Below, in pieces: positions 1-6,260 of a stretch of DNA of 14,957 bases (position 1 is its first letter; each line of letters starts with the position of its first letter). The DNA is from Candidatus Zixiibacteriota bacterium (GTDB taxonomy: Bacteria > Zixibacteria > MSB-5A5 > CAIYYT01). The notes beneath the pieces are model-generated. The model saw nothing but the letters and a program-made list of their open reading frames with translations. It was not told the origin of the DNA and ran no database searches. The DNA lies in contig CAUJJY010000065.1 of the NCBI GenBank assembly GCA_963205155.1, positions 1 through 14,957 of the forward strand. Reading direction: 5' to 3'. The position numbers and the translations under genes are program-made.

Positions 1-525
1 TTTCTTGCGATGTCTGTATTTCGTGATTCCGGCCGCTTCTTCAAACAGCATCCGCCGCTGGTCGGCCTTATCGGAGAGAATCGCCTCGACCATGTCCAAC
101 TCGATGACCGAATAAGCGTGAGCGCCCATTCCGGTATCGGCGAACAGATCGTTGATATCTTTCAAGCGGCAAGACACGTTATTGAGCAGATATTCTGACT
201 CTCCGGAGCGATGTAGTCTCCGCGTAATCGTGAGATTATTGTACTCGGTGGGTAGAACGCCGCGATTGTTGACGATATGCAGCGCGACTTCCGCCATTCC
301 CAATGGCTTCATCTCGCGAGTTCCCGCAAAGATGACATCCTCCATTTTTCCGCCGCGCAAGATTGAAATACGCTGCTCGCCGAGCACCCAGCGGATAGCA
401 TCAAGGACGTTGGTCTTGCCGCATCCATTCGGGCCGACAACGCCGGTGATACCCGCTGCAAACTCAACCGAGGTCTTTAGCGGAAATGACTTAAATCCAA
501 GAATCTCTAATCCCGATAAATACAA
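1..525 (-). CDS. smc: Chromosome segregation ATPase SMC, N-terminal part (runs off the left edge)
   Basis: These are the first 175 residues of the SMC ATPase, which dimerises through a long coiled coil and, with ScpA/ScpB, compacts and separates the chromosome. The protein opens with 'YLSGLEILGFKSF', the usual SMC start. A Walker A motif GPNGCGKT lies at residues 31-38, followed by DAIRWVLGEQ. The piece ends in FEEAAGITKYRHRKK, the family signature at the entry to the coiled coil. The Walker B/signature half and hinge lie outside the window. The start is TTG at 525, chosen because AGGAG sits 6 bases upstream and because the family begins here; no ATG is available nearby. The preceding gene ends 21 bases upstream, so smc is the last visible gene of the dtd-maf-rodZ operon. 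Cys and Thr in the P-loop replace the more common Ser residues. Family identity is certain; the start is very likely. Confidence 0.95.
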   Translation of the reverse strand, partial: MYLSGLEILGFKSFPLKTSVEFAAGITGVVGPNGCGKTNVLDAIRWVLGEQRISILRGGKMEDVIFAGTREMKPLGMAEVALHIVNNRGVLPTEYNNLTITRRLHRSGESEYLLNNVSCRLKDINDLFADTGMGAHAYSVIELDMVEAILSDKADQRRMLFEEAAGITKYRHRKK

Positions 526-546
526 GTTAGACTCCTGTCCACGAAG

Positions 547-1116
547 TTAGTTCGTCTCGCGAAAATCAGGCATGACGGACGTCAACTGAATTGACGTCAG
601 AAGATCGACCATACTTCGATAGACCTTGAGTTCGTCATGTTGGAAGCTCGAACGAATCTCGAAATTGTGAATCGGCGCTCCCCAAACGCCGGCAAGACCG
701 ATGCGCAAGCCGGCTCCGGAGTGAATGGCAACCAGCGCATTGAAAATGTTGCGATGCGTCTCGAAATCGATGAATACAGAGGAATCAAAGTCAGCGACTT
801 TCTTGAAGAAATCGTTCTTTGGTAATCCAATCATGTTCGCCGCATACAAGTCCGGCGAAATAGCGTGCATCCCGGTTTTGCGCGCAACTTCAGTGCAGCC
901 ATTCGGTACAACAACCATCAAATCGCTGGAGGGAAAGATCACCGGCAACTCGCCAATCATTCGCAGCAAAACGCTGTTCGTCTGGATCCCCGCCGGCAAG
1001 GTCACGACAATGCGCTTGGAGCCGCGGATCGAGCCGGGAAATTCATAAGCAACCATGCGACATTGGCGGGATTGCGCCCGCACATACCATTGCTGCATTT
1101 TATCGCGAAATTTCAA
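547..1116 (-). CDS. Unrecognised 189-residue protein with a glycosyltransferase-9-like N-terminal pattern
   Basis: I do not recognise this family with confidence. No signal peptide or membrane segment is visible, so it is probably cytoplasmic. Alternating hydrophobic strands (RIVVTLP at 35-41, DLMVVVP at 65-71, SVFIDFE at 113-119, LRIGLAG at 137-143) separated by helices suggest a Rossmann-like alpha/beta fold. The spacing recalls the N-terminal half of family 9 (heptosyltransferase-like) glycosyltransferases, where a 'FD--ID' strand is followed by a helix and a 'RIG' strand. The C-terminal nucleotide-sugar half is absent, so transferase activity is doubtful. The assigned start is TTG at 1116, overlapping the rodZ stop as TTGA, with AGGA 7 bases upstream; an ATG at 1098 is the alternative. 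Tight packing between rodZ and smc suggests translational coupling and perhaps a role in envelope or chromosome biology, which is inference. Confidence 0.75.
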   Translation of the reverse strand: MKFRDKMQQWYVRAQSRQCRMVAYEFPGSIRGSKRIVVTLPAGIQTNSVLLRMIGELPVIFPSSDLMVVVPNGCTEVARKTGMHAISPDLYAANMIGLPKNDFFKKVADFDSSVFIDFETHRNIFNALVAIHSGAGLRIGLAGVWGAPIHNFEIRSSFQHDELKVYRSMVDLLTSIQLTSVMPDFRETN

Positions 1117-1973
1117 GGCACAATCCTCGTGCTGTCGATAAAGTTCTTATAATTACTGCGCGTCAACGTAAATGTTTTTACTGTGCCGTCATCAGCTGCC
1201 GCCAGCACCAAAGGCTGGGCATTGCACCACACATCGACATTGTTCGCACGTCCGAGTTTGAAGGAAATACTATCCTGCATCGCCAGCCACAACGTGTCCT
1301 GCGACTTCATGATTTCCGAAAAACTACTGTCGCCGTCGATACTGACCTCGATCCAGCATTCCCCTCGTCCCACCATCAGGAGGTTTATCATTTCCTGCCT
1401 TGCCGGTACCGAACTTAGCGTGTCGGTCCCGGATGAGTCGGCGATGATCGGCTCCGGTTTCGGTTCAGCCTTCTTCGGCACAATCACCGGCGCCGGGATC
1501 GGCGGATCATTGAATAACTCGCCGCGGTAAATCTGAACGGCAACTATCGCCAAGACTATAACCAAAACTGACAGAGTCGCAACCAGAAATCTGCGACCGC
1601 CGCTATTCTTTTGCGTCGTTGCTTCGGTCGCGGCGGGCGGCGCCGGCGGCGCATATGGTGCACGTTTCGCCGGCTGGGCCGTGGGTTCTGCGCCTTCTTC
1701 CTCTGGAGGCAGCGGCTCCTGTTCCGGCAGGCGCAGCAGAAGCTCGTCTATCGAAATTCCCAAAAAGTCGCAGTATGATTTTAGAAACAGTTCCTTATAT
1801 ACCTGGCCCGGCAAGTCTGCGTCCTTGCCTTCCTCGATTGCGGTCAGGTATTTTACATGAATCTTGATCTTCTCCGCCACATCCTCGAGCGACAAGTCTT
1901 GCTCCTGGCGTCGTCTGCGGAGAAATTCTCCGAGCGATTGAATATCTTCGTCTGATCCAAATTCAAATGTCAC
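1113..1973 (-). CDS. rodZ: RodZ-like helix-turn-helix membrane protein
   Basis: RodZ anchors the MreB actin-like cytoskeleton to the inner membrane and helps set rod shape. The 286-residue protein has the family layout. An N-terminal Cro-type HTH_25 domain spans about residues 11-80 (LGEFLRRRRQEQDLSLEDVA, then KYLTAIEEGK and LFLKSYCDFLGI). A Pro/Glu/Ala-rich linker follows at about 83-125. A single transmembrane helix lies at about 129-149 (FLVATLSVLVIVLAIVAVQI). After a second Pro/Lys-rich linker comes a periplasmic DUF4115-like beta domain at about 198-273, with the typical ECWIEVSIDG strand. The start is GTG at 1973, which overlaps the maf stop as GTGA and has GGGAG 8 bases upstream. The gene ends inside the start of the next one. 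RodZ-like proteins are diverse, so binding to MreB is inferred from the family. Confidence 0.88.
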   Translation of the reverse strand: MTFEFGSDEDIQSLGEFLRRRRQEQDLSLEDVAEKIKIHVKYLTAIEEGKDADLPGQVYKELFLKSYCDFLGISIDELLLRLPEQEPLPPEEEGAEPTAQPAKRAPYAPPAPPAATEATTQKNSGGRRFLVATLSVLVIVLAIVAVQIYRGELFNDPPIPAPVIVPKKAEPKPEPIIADSSGTDTLSSVPARQEMINLLMVGRGECWIEVSIDGDSSFSEIMKSQDTLWLAMQDSISFKLGRANNVDVWCNAQPLVLAAADDGTVKTFTLTRSNYKNFIDSTRIVP

Positions 1974-2608
1974 GATCTCAACTCCCGCATCATCCGGACA
2001 AACATCTCTATCGGGAAGCCGATCACATTGTGCAGGCTCCCTTCAAGATTCTCCACCAACAATTCTCCCATTCCCTGTATTCCATAAGCGCCCGCCTTGT
2101 CCATCGGCTCTTTCGAATCAACATACGCGCTAATCGCGGCTTCATTTAGCTGACGAAACTTTACATAAGTCTTGTCTGCAGCGGCTATGACCCTCTCATT
2201 GTTGTCGCGTACAGCCAGTGCCGTCAAGACATAGTGCCGCTGCCCGGAGAGAGTATGCAGCATTCTTCGCGCATCCGCTTCGTCGACCGGCTTTCCCAAT
2301 ATCACGTTTCCGAGCACAACAATGGTGTCGGCCGCTACAGTCAGTTGACCGGATATTGAAGTCGCATCCAACTTGGCCTTGGCTAATCCAATGGCGAACT
2401 CCAGTGGATCCGCGAATGCCGGCACAGTCTCGTCGACTTCCGGCGGATCAATTCTGCAATTGACTCCTGCCAGGCGCAATATCTCGCGACGACGCGGTGA
2501 TCCTGAAGCCAACACGATCTGTTCATCACCAAGCAACTCGCGAAGTGCAACTCTTATCTGCTCGTCTACATCAAGAACAAACCGCTTTTCTGTCGTCATA
2601 GTTGTCAT
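1970..2608 (-). CDS. maf: Maf-family nucleoside triphosphate pyrophosphatase
   Basis: Maf proteins hydrolyse nucleoside triphosphates, including modified ones, to the monophosphate and pyrophosphate; the YhdE branch prefers dTTP/UTP. Overexpression of some members blocks septation, hence the name. In this 212-residue protein the signature LASGSPRR lies at residues 33-40. The catalytic-region strand VAADTIVVLG is at 91-100, ILGKP at 103-107, LSGQRHYVLT at 120-129 and EPMDKAGAYGIQG at 167-179, all typical of the YhdE-type branch. The protein carries about 30 residues before the signature, longer than usual for the family. No start codon is seen closer to the signature except the Met at residue 4, so a short N-terminal extension is probably real. 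The ATG at 2608 overlaps the dtd stop as ATGA. It sits between dtd and rodZ in one operon. Confidence 0.95.
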   Translation of the reverse strand: MTTMTTEKRFVLDVDEQIRVALRELLGDEQIVLASGSPRRREILRLAGVNCRIDPPEVDETVPAFADPLEFAIGLAKAKLDATSISGQLTVAADTIVVLGNVILGKPVDEADARRMLHTLSGQRHYVLTALAVRDNNERVIAAADKTYVKFRQLNEAAISAYVDSKEPMDKAGAYGIQGMGELLVENLEGSLHNVIGFPIEMFVRMMRELRS

Positions 2609-3057
2609 CGTCTCATCTCATCAGAACTCAATATGATAGTCACTGGACCGGAGTTGCAAAGCTCGACATCCATATGAGCGCCGAATGCGCCTGAAGCAAC
2701 TCTGACGCCAGCAGCCGCGACACTGCTCTTGTACCGCTCGAATAATCTCTCGGCCTCAATCGGCTCCATGGCGTCGGTGAAAGCCGGTCGTCGGCCTGTG
2801 CGCGTGTCGGCGTAGAGCGTGAATTGGCTGACTGCAAGTAGCTCACCGCCCACGTCAAGCACCGACAAGTTCATCTTGCCTTGAGCATCTCCAAAGATTC
2901 GCAAATTTACGGTCTTATCTGCCAGAGTGTCTGCATCCAATTCGGTGTCGCCGGTTGTCGCCCCGACTAACGCCATGATTCCATTATCGATAGCGCCGAC
3001 AACTTCATTCTCTACTTTTACTCGCGCCCACGAAACGCGTTGCAGCACCAATCTCAT
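2605..3057 (-). CDS. dtd: D-aminoacyl-tRNA deacylase
   Basis: DTD hydrolyses the ester bond of D-aminoacyl-tRNAs and of glycine mischarged on tRNA-Ala, keeping wrong residues out of protein. It is a cytoplasmic homodimer. The 150-residue length is normal. It starts MRLVLQRVSWARVKVE, carries the family motif SQFTLYAD at residues 77-84, and ends with NSGPVT at 135-140, which includes the Gly-Pro motif that screens substrate chirality. I placed the start at ATG 3057, giving the family-typical MRLVLQRV with AAGGG 6 bases upstream. An in-frame TTG one codon earlier (3060) is the alternative. This is the first gene of the minus-strand operon and is preceded by a candidate promoter about 20 bases away. 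The stop overlaps the maf start. Confidence 0.95.
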   Translation of the reverse strand: MRLVLQRVSWARVKVENEVVGAIDNGIMALVGATTGDTELDADTLADKTVNLRIFGDAQGKMNLSVLDVGGELLAVSQFTLYADTRTGRRPAFTDAMEPIEAERLFERYKSSVAAAGVRVASGAFGAHMDVELCNSGPVTIILSSDEMRR

Positions 3058-3078
3058 CAATATCCCTTACCGACGCGT

Positions 3079-3107
3079 TAGATACTGGCGATTCTCAATT
3101 TTGTCAA
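3079..3107 (-). promoter_or_regulatory. Candidate promoter of the dtd-maf-rodZ-smc operon
   Basis: On the minus strand a perfect TTGACA (3107-3102) is followed, after 17 bases, by TATCTA (3084-3079). The -10 box is a weak match. It lies about 20 bases before the dtd start codon, so the leader would be very short. The position, the spacing and the lack of another upstream gene on this strand within 220 bases support it. Use of sigma-70-type boxes in this lineage is assumed. Confidence 0.45.
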
Positions 3108-3214
3108 CTAAAACTGTAGAGCCAAAAAGGAGTCACGGTACCAACTTGTCATATTACTTTAAGTATTTTGTGTAATTCCTTATAAATCAACGCCTATCCT
3201 ACCCCTAAAACAGC

Positions 3215-3243
3215 GATGGTCGGAACAAGTCGTTCCGACCATC
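3215..3243 (-). terminator. Hairpin terminator after the TPR lipoprotein-like gene
   Basis: A perfect 12-base inverted repeat (GATGGTCGGAAC / GTTCCGACCATC) with a 5-base loop lies 37 bases beyond the stop codon of the minus-strand TPR gene. On the minus strand it is followed by GCTGTTTTAGG, a short T-run three bases off the stem. This fits an intrinsic terminator of moderate strength. No gene reads into it from the plus strand. Confidence 0.6.
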
Positions 3244-3279
3244 ATATCGCAGTCAATTTAGGCAGTCTCTAATGGAAAA

Positions 3280-4947
3280 CTACAGGCTCTCTAACGCCAA
3301 TTCCACATCGGCAATCTTCCACGCCGCGTCAAACTCTGCACGCACCTTCTTCGCGTCCTCTTCTCGACCCTGTACCTTCAAAGACTCCCAAAGTCCGTAA
3401 AGTGCTCGGCCGCTCTTCGGGTGAACAACCAACTCCTCGCGAAACGCCTTTTCCGCCTCGGCTGCCATCTTGTTCTTCAGTAGAAGCGCACCCAACGATT
3501 CGCGTGCATTGATGTACCAACCTTCTGGCTCATCGTAACTCAAGGTATCTTGTGCCGCGACCGCGTGACGCAAGTGGCCGATCGCTTCGGTGCTCTTCCC
3601 TTCGGCCTCCGCAATTTTGCCTCTAAGCATATGTCGTGCGATTTCCGTGGCCCGCCGCGCATCGTTAATTGCACCGATGACACAAACCTCGGGCATCTGC
3701 TTCTCGGCACTTTCAAACGCCGCGAATTCTTCCCTTGCAGAAGTCACATTCCCCTTGGCCGCGTGAGCCATTCCGCGTGCAAAGTGCTTAAAGGTTGACA
3801 TGATCGCCAAACCGCTGTCGGGGATATTCGTCGCAAGGATTTCATCCCACTTATTGAATTGTGCCAGCACGAAATAACGTGTCGGCAGAATCCCTGCTAC
3901 CATTGGGTCCAGTTTTGCATAAGGAAAGATCTCCCGCTCAAGCCGCCCCGTCTCTGCCATCGCTTCTTCGTACCGTCCCGCAAAAGCGCAGGAAACGGCC
4001 AGGAAGTGAATATTGTGCGGATAGTAACTCATGCTGTAAAATCCGATTCCTCCTCCAGCGACATAAGCACTGTCAACTTTCACTGCCTGCCGGTTTGCCA
4101 GAATCGATTGCTCGTATTCACCCATGCGGATGTAAGTGTGCGCCGGCATATGCACCAAATGGCCCGCCCCGGGAACCAGCCCCGGAAGTCGCTGGGCGCT
4201 CGGAAGTGCCCGCTGCGGTTCTTTCGAAGCCTCCACCGCGTGTATGTAATAATGATTCGCTCCCGGATGGTTGGGATTAGCCGCAAGCACCTTCTCAATC
4301 GTCTTCACGATCTCGTCCGTCCCCTCGGCTGGTGTGCCGTCGCGATTCCAAAGTTGCCACGGCTTGAGGTTCATCATGCTTTCGGCATACAGCGTCGCTG
4401 CGTCAAGATCTTCCGGATACTTCTGTGAAAGCGCCTTCATCGCCGCCGAATAAGCCGCTTCAAACTTCGAGTAGTCCGCCTTCGGATCACTTGAATAGCG
4501 TTTTGTCAGCGCGTCAATGTAATCGCGCTCCTTCTCGCTTGCCGTTGACATCAATGCCCGCGCCTTCTGCAGCTCCGACCAAGCCCCTGCCGCCTGCAGC
4601 GTGTCCATCGGGCGATTGTAATTCGTGCCAAGCGCCAGTGCGATTCCCCAATGCGCCATCGCCAGATTGGAATCCAGAGAAGCCGCCTTGCAGAACGAGC
4701 GAATTGCCTCGTCATGATTGAACGCAAAGCACATGGTCATACCCTGATCGAAGTACGCCTGTGCCTCGGCATTCTTCGTCGATACCGCATGATGATGATT
4801 GCCGCGCCCTTCCATCAGTTCTGCCGGCAGCGTCAAGAGATAGTTCTGATTGTTCGAACAATACGGGCACGCACTAACTGCCCCGGTTGCGATCAAAACT
4901 GCCGCAAAGTAGACAACAACTCTGACCAAGCGGAAACGTGTTTTCAT
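3280..4947 (-). CDS. Exported histidine-rich tetratricopeptide-repeat protein
   Basis: This 555-residue protein has a basic N-terminus and hydrophobic stretch (residues 5-24) ending VSAC at 24-27, which fits both a lipoprotein signal (Cys27 lipidated) and ordinary cleavage just before a CPYC motif. The mature part is helical and TPR-like. One repeat (about 60-105) has YFDQGMTMCFAFNHDEAIRS and AMAHWGIALALGTNYN. A conserved-looking core, GAGHLVHMPAHTYIRMGEY, is at 260-278. More repeats lie at about 310-345, 385-415, 440-470 and 480-545. Histidines cluster in the helices (51-53, 78, 99, 227, 232, 236, 263, 266, 270, 311, 314), suggesting a metal or ligand site; this is inference. Proteins of this style are widespread in bacteria, but their biochemical role is unknown to me. 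The start ATG follows a strong GAGGAGG. The gene is monocistronic and divergent from the dockerin cluster. Confidence 0.9.
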   Translation of the reverse strand: MKTRFRLVRVVVYFAAVLIATGAVSACPYCSNNQNYLLTLPAELMEGRGNHHHAVSTKNAEAQAYFDQGMTMCFAFNHDEAIRSFCKAASLDSNLAMAHWGIALALGTNYNRPMDTLQAAGAWSELQKARALMSTASEKERDYIDALTKRYSSDPKADYSKFEAAYSAAMKALSQKYPEDLDAATLYAESMMNLKPWQLWNRDGTPAEGTDEIVKTIEKVLAANPNHPGANHYYIHAVEASKEPQRALPSAQRLPGLVPGAGHLVHMPAHTYIRMGEYEQSILANRQAVKVDSAYVAGGGIGFYSMSYYPHNIHFLAVSCAFAGRYEEAMAETGRLEREIFPYAKLDPMVAGILPTRYFVLAQFNKWDEILATNIPDSGLAIMSTFKHFARGMAHAAKGNVTSAREEFAAFESAEKQMPEVCVIGAINDARRATEIARHMLRGKIAEAEGKSTEAIGHLRHAVAAQDTLSYDEPEGWYINARESLGALLLKNKMAAEAEKAFREELVVHPKSGRALYGLWESLKVQGREEDAKKVRAEFDAAWKIADVELALESL

Positions 4948-4981
4948 TATTCCTCCTCACTGAATGACGTTTGCTGCCAAT

Positions 4982-5010
4982 TTAATATTTCTCGTTTGGG
5001 CAGGCAACAA
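4982..5010 (-). promoter_or_regulatory. Candidate promoter of the TPR protein gene
   Basis: On the minus strand TTGTTG (5010-5005) and TATTAA (4987-4982) are separated by 17 bases and lie about 35 bases before the start codon at 4947. The match is three of six bases at -35 and four of six at -10. It shares the 186-base divergent region with the promoter of the first dockerin gene. Confidence 0.35.
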
Positions 5011-5082
5011 GAATGTGGTTTAAGTAGAGCCATCTTTTGTTTCCATTGCATTCCGAACAGAATTGTAGCCGGTATTCCCCGC

Positions 5083-5111
5083 TTGCGCATTTGTGGACTT
5101 TGTTGTATACT
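5083..5111 (+). promoter_or_regulatory. Candidate promoter of the first dockerin gene
   Basis: TTGCGC (5083-5088) and TATACT (5106-5111) are separated by 17 bases. The -10 box matches five of six consensus bases; the -35 box matches three. Transcription from here would start near 5118, leaving about 16 bases to the inferred start at 5134, with a GGGAGG ribosome binding site at 5123-5128 between. If the promoter is real, it rules out the in-frame TTG at 5083 as a start. Confidence 0.45.
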
Positions 5112-5133
5112 AATTCAGTCTCGGGAGGCTGGT

Positions 5134-6105
5134 ATTCTTAACAAGACGTTCGTCACTTTCATTGTCCTGATCACGCTTGCCCTGTTGTTGGTCAACTCCA
5201 CTGCTCTCCACGCCGACACCTGCGACGTCTTAACTTGCGCTGATGCTAACAGTGACGGCTATATCAATCTCTCTGATGCCATTTCGGTAATAACTTTCGT
5301 ACACAGCAATGGATCTGCTCCAGGTCGATGTGCCGATTTTGACAGTTATGATCTGCTGACCTTCCGTGACCCGATCTATATGGTGCGGATTATCTTTGGG
5401 GCAATCAATACTTTTAACTGCGTCGAACATCCCAAGTTGATTGCAGCGCCCGCTAGTGAGATGTCAATCCGCTACGAGCACATCATTCAGAGGGACGATA
5501 CTCTAGCGACACTTCGCATCTACTTTACAAATAACTCCGATCTTACAATCACCGACTTCAATCTGCCGTTATCAGTTCGAGTTTCAGGCCTTGTGCCGGC
5601 TTCGATTGTCCTTAATACCGCTGTCTCAACATTTCCATCAGTATCGAGCAGACTGATTGATTCAACAACTGGGGTGATTCAGTTTCTCCGTCTCGATGCG
5701 CCAACCGCTCCCGGCGACTACATCATTTGCGACATCACTGTCCGCGTCGCCCCCTCACCGATCTTGCGCCATGTGACTCTGGAATATGCCGAATTCGGCC
5801 CCTATATGACCGGCGTCTTCGAACCACCCAATTCCGCCTGCAACTACATCATGTTTCTCGATGACAGCCTCAATGCCTGGCGCCCGGAACTTGTACCAAC
5901 TTGCATGTACGGCGATGCCGACAATAACGGACAGTGGACGTTGTCCGACGCCGTTTATCTATTGGTCTACATCTTTGATGACCGACATGAACTCGCCGAA
6001 ACGTGTCGCGGCGACGCCAACGCCACCGGATCGACCAATATCTCTGACGTTGCTTATCTGATCAATTTCCTTGTTGGCGGTGGACCGACGCCGCACTGCC
6101 CTTAG
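5134..6105 (+). CDS. Secreted double-dockerin protein, paralogue 1 (non-canonical start)
   Basis: This is an exported protein of about 323 residues with a signal peptide at 1-27 (hydrophobic core VTFIVLITLALLLV, cleavage near LHA). The N-terminal dockerin-like module spans about 35-90. Its first calcium loop is D37-D48 (DANSDGYINLSD) and its second is the degenerate DFDSYDLLTFRD at 68-79. A beta-rich domain follows at about 100-250 (DFNLPLSVRVSG, GDYIICDITVRV, MTGVFEPPNSAC). The C-terminal dockerin has loops at 261-272 and 294-305 and ends GGPTPHCP. Dockerins normally bind cohesins and dock secreted proteins on a scaffold; no partner is visible here. The start is a problem: after GGGAGG (5123-5128) the frame offers only ATT (5134) then CTT (5137), where paralogues have ATG. 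I give ATT as the likely non-AUG start; a lost start is the alternative. The 155 bases to the next gene suggest a separate transcript. Confidence 0.8.
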   Translation: MLNKTFVTFIVLITLALLLVNSTALHADTCDVLTCADANSDGYINLSDAISVITFVHSNGSAPGRCADFDSYDLLTFRDPIYMVRIIFGAINTFNCVEHPKLIAAPASEMSIRYEHIIQRDDTLATLRIYFTNNSDLTITDFNLPLSVRVSGLVPASIVLNTAVSTFPSVSSRLIDSTTGVIQFLRLDAPTAPGDYIICDITVRVAPSPILRHVTLEYAEFGPYMTGVFEPPNSACNYIMFLDDSLNAWRPELVPTCMYGDADNNGQWTLSDAVYLLVYIFDDRHELAETCRGDANATGSTNISDVAYLINFLVGGGPTPHCP

Positions 6106-6166
6106 CCGGTTCTGCCAACTTCCGTGTCATTTTCATTTATCGTGGACTGTCTGAACAACTATGCGG

Positions 6167-6195
6167 TTGCTAAGAATCACCTTCTAAACTATATT
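6167..6195 (+). promoter_or_regulatory. Candidate promoter of the three-gene dockerin operon
   Basis: TTGCTA (6167-6172) and TATATT (6190-6195) are separated by 17 bases, matching four and five of six consensus bases. They lie in the 155-base gap after the first dockerin gene. The leader to the ATG at 6261 would be about 60 bases and ends in a perfect AGGAGG. No terminator hairpin was seen between the first and second dockerin genes, so read-through is also possible. Confidence 0.5.
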
Positions 6196-6260
6196 GATTT
6201 CAGGAGTGCCATCCTGCACATCTACTCTGCGGAAAAAGTGCCAACCAGGAGGTTGTGAAA

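Noticed and set aside
725..1048. Plus-strand open frames opposite the 189-residue gene
   Set aside because: They have no ribosome binding site, no recognisable motif, and conflict with a tightly packed operon.
3058..3060. TTG at 3060 as the dtd start
   Set aside because: The ATG one codon later gives the family-typical MRLVLQRV and good spacing from AAGGG.
3215..3243. The perfect inverted repeat as an operator or a transposon end
   Set aside because: Its place just after a stop codon, with a T-run on the right strand, fits a terminator, and no second copy was seen.
3859..4428. A 189-codon open frame on the plus strand
   Set aside because: It is antisense to the TPR gene, has no family features and has an Arg/Cys/Pro-rich composition typical of shadow frames.
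4651..5133. An in-frame ATG at 4651 that would lengthen the first dockerin protein by 161 residues
   Set aside because: The added part is antisense to the well-supported TPR gene, crosses its promoter region, shows no domain, and would bury the signal peptide in the interior.
6255..6260. GTG at 6255 as the start of the second dockerin gene
   Set aside because: It lies only two bases from AGGAGG; the ATG at 6261 has normal spacing.
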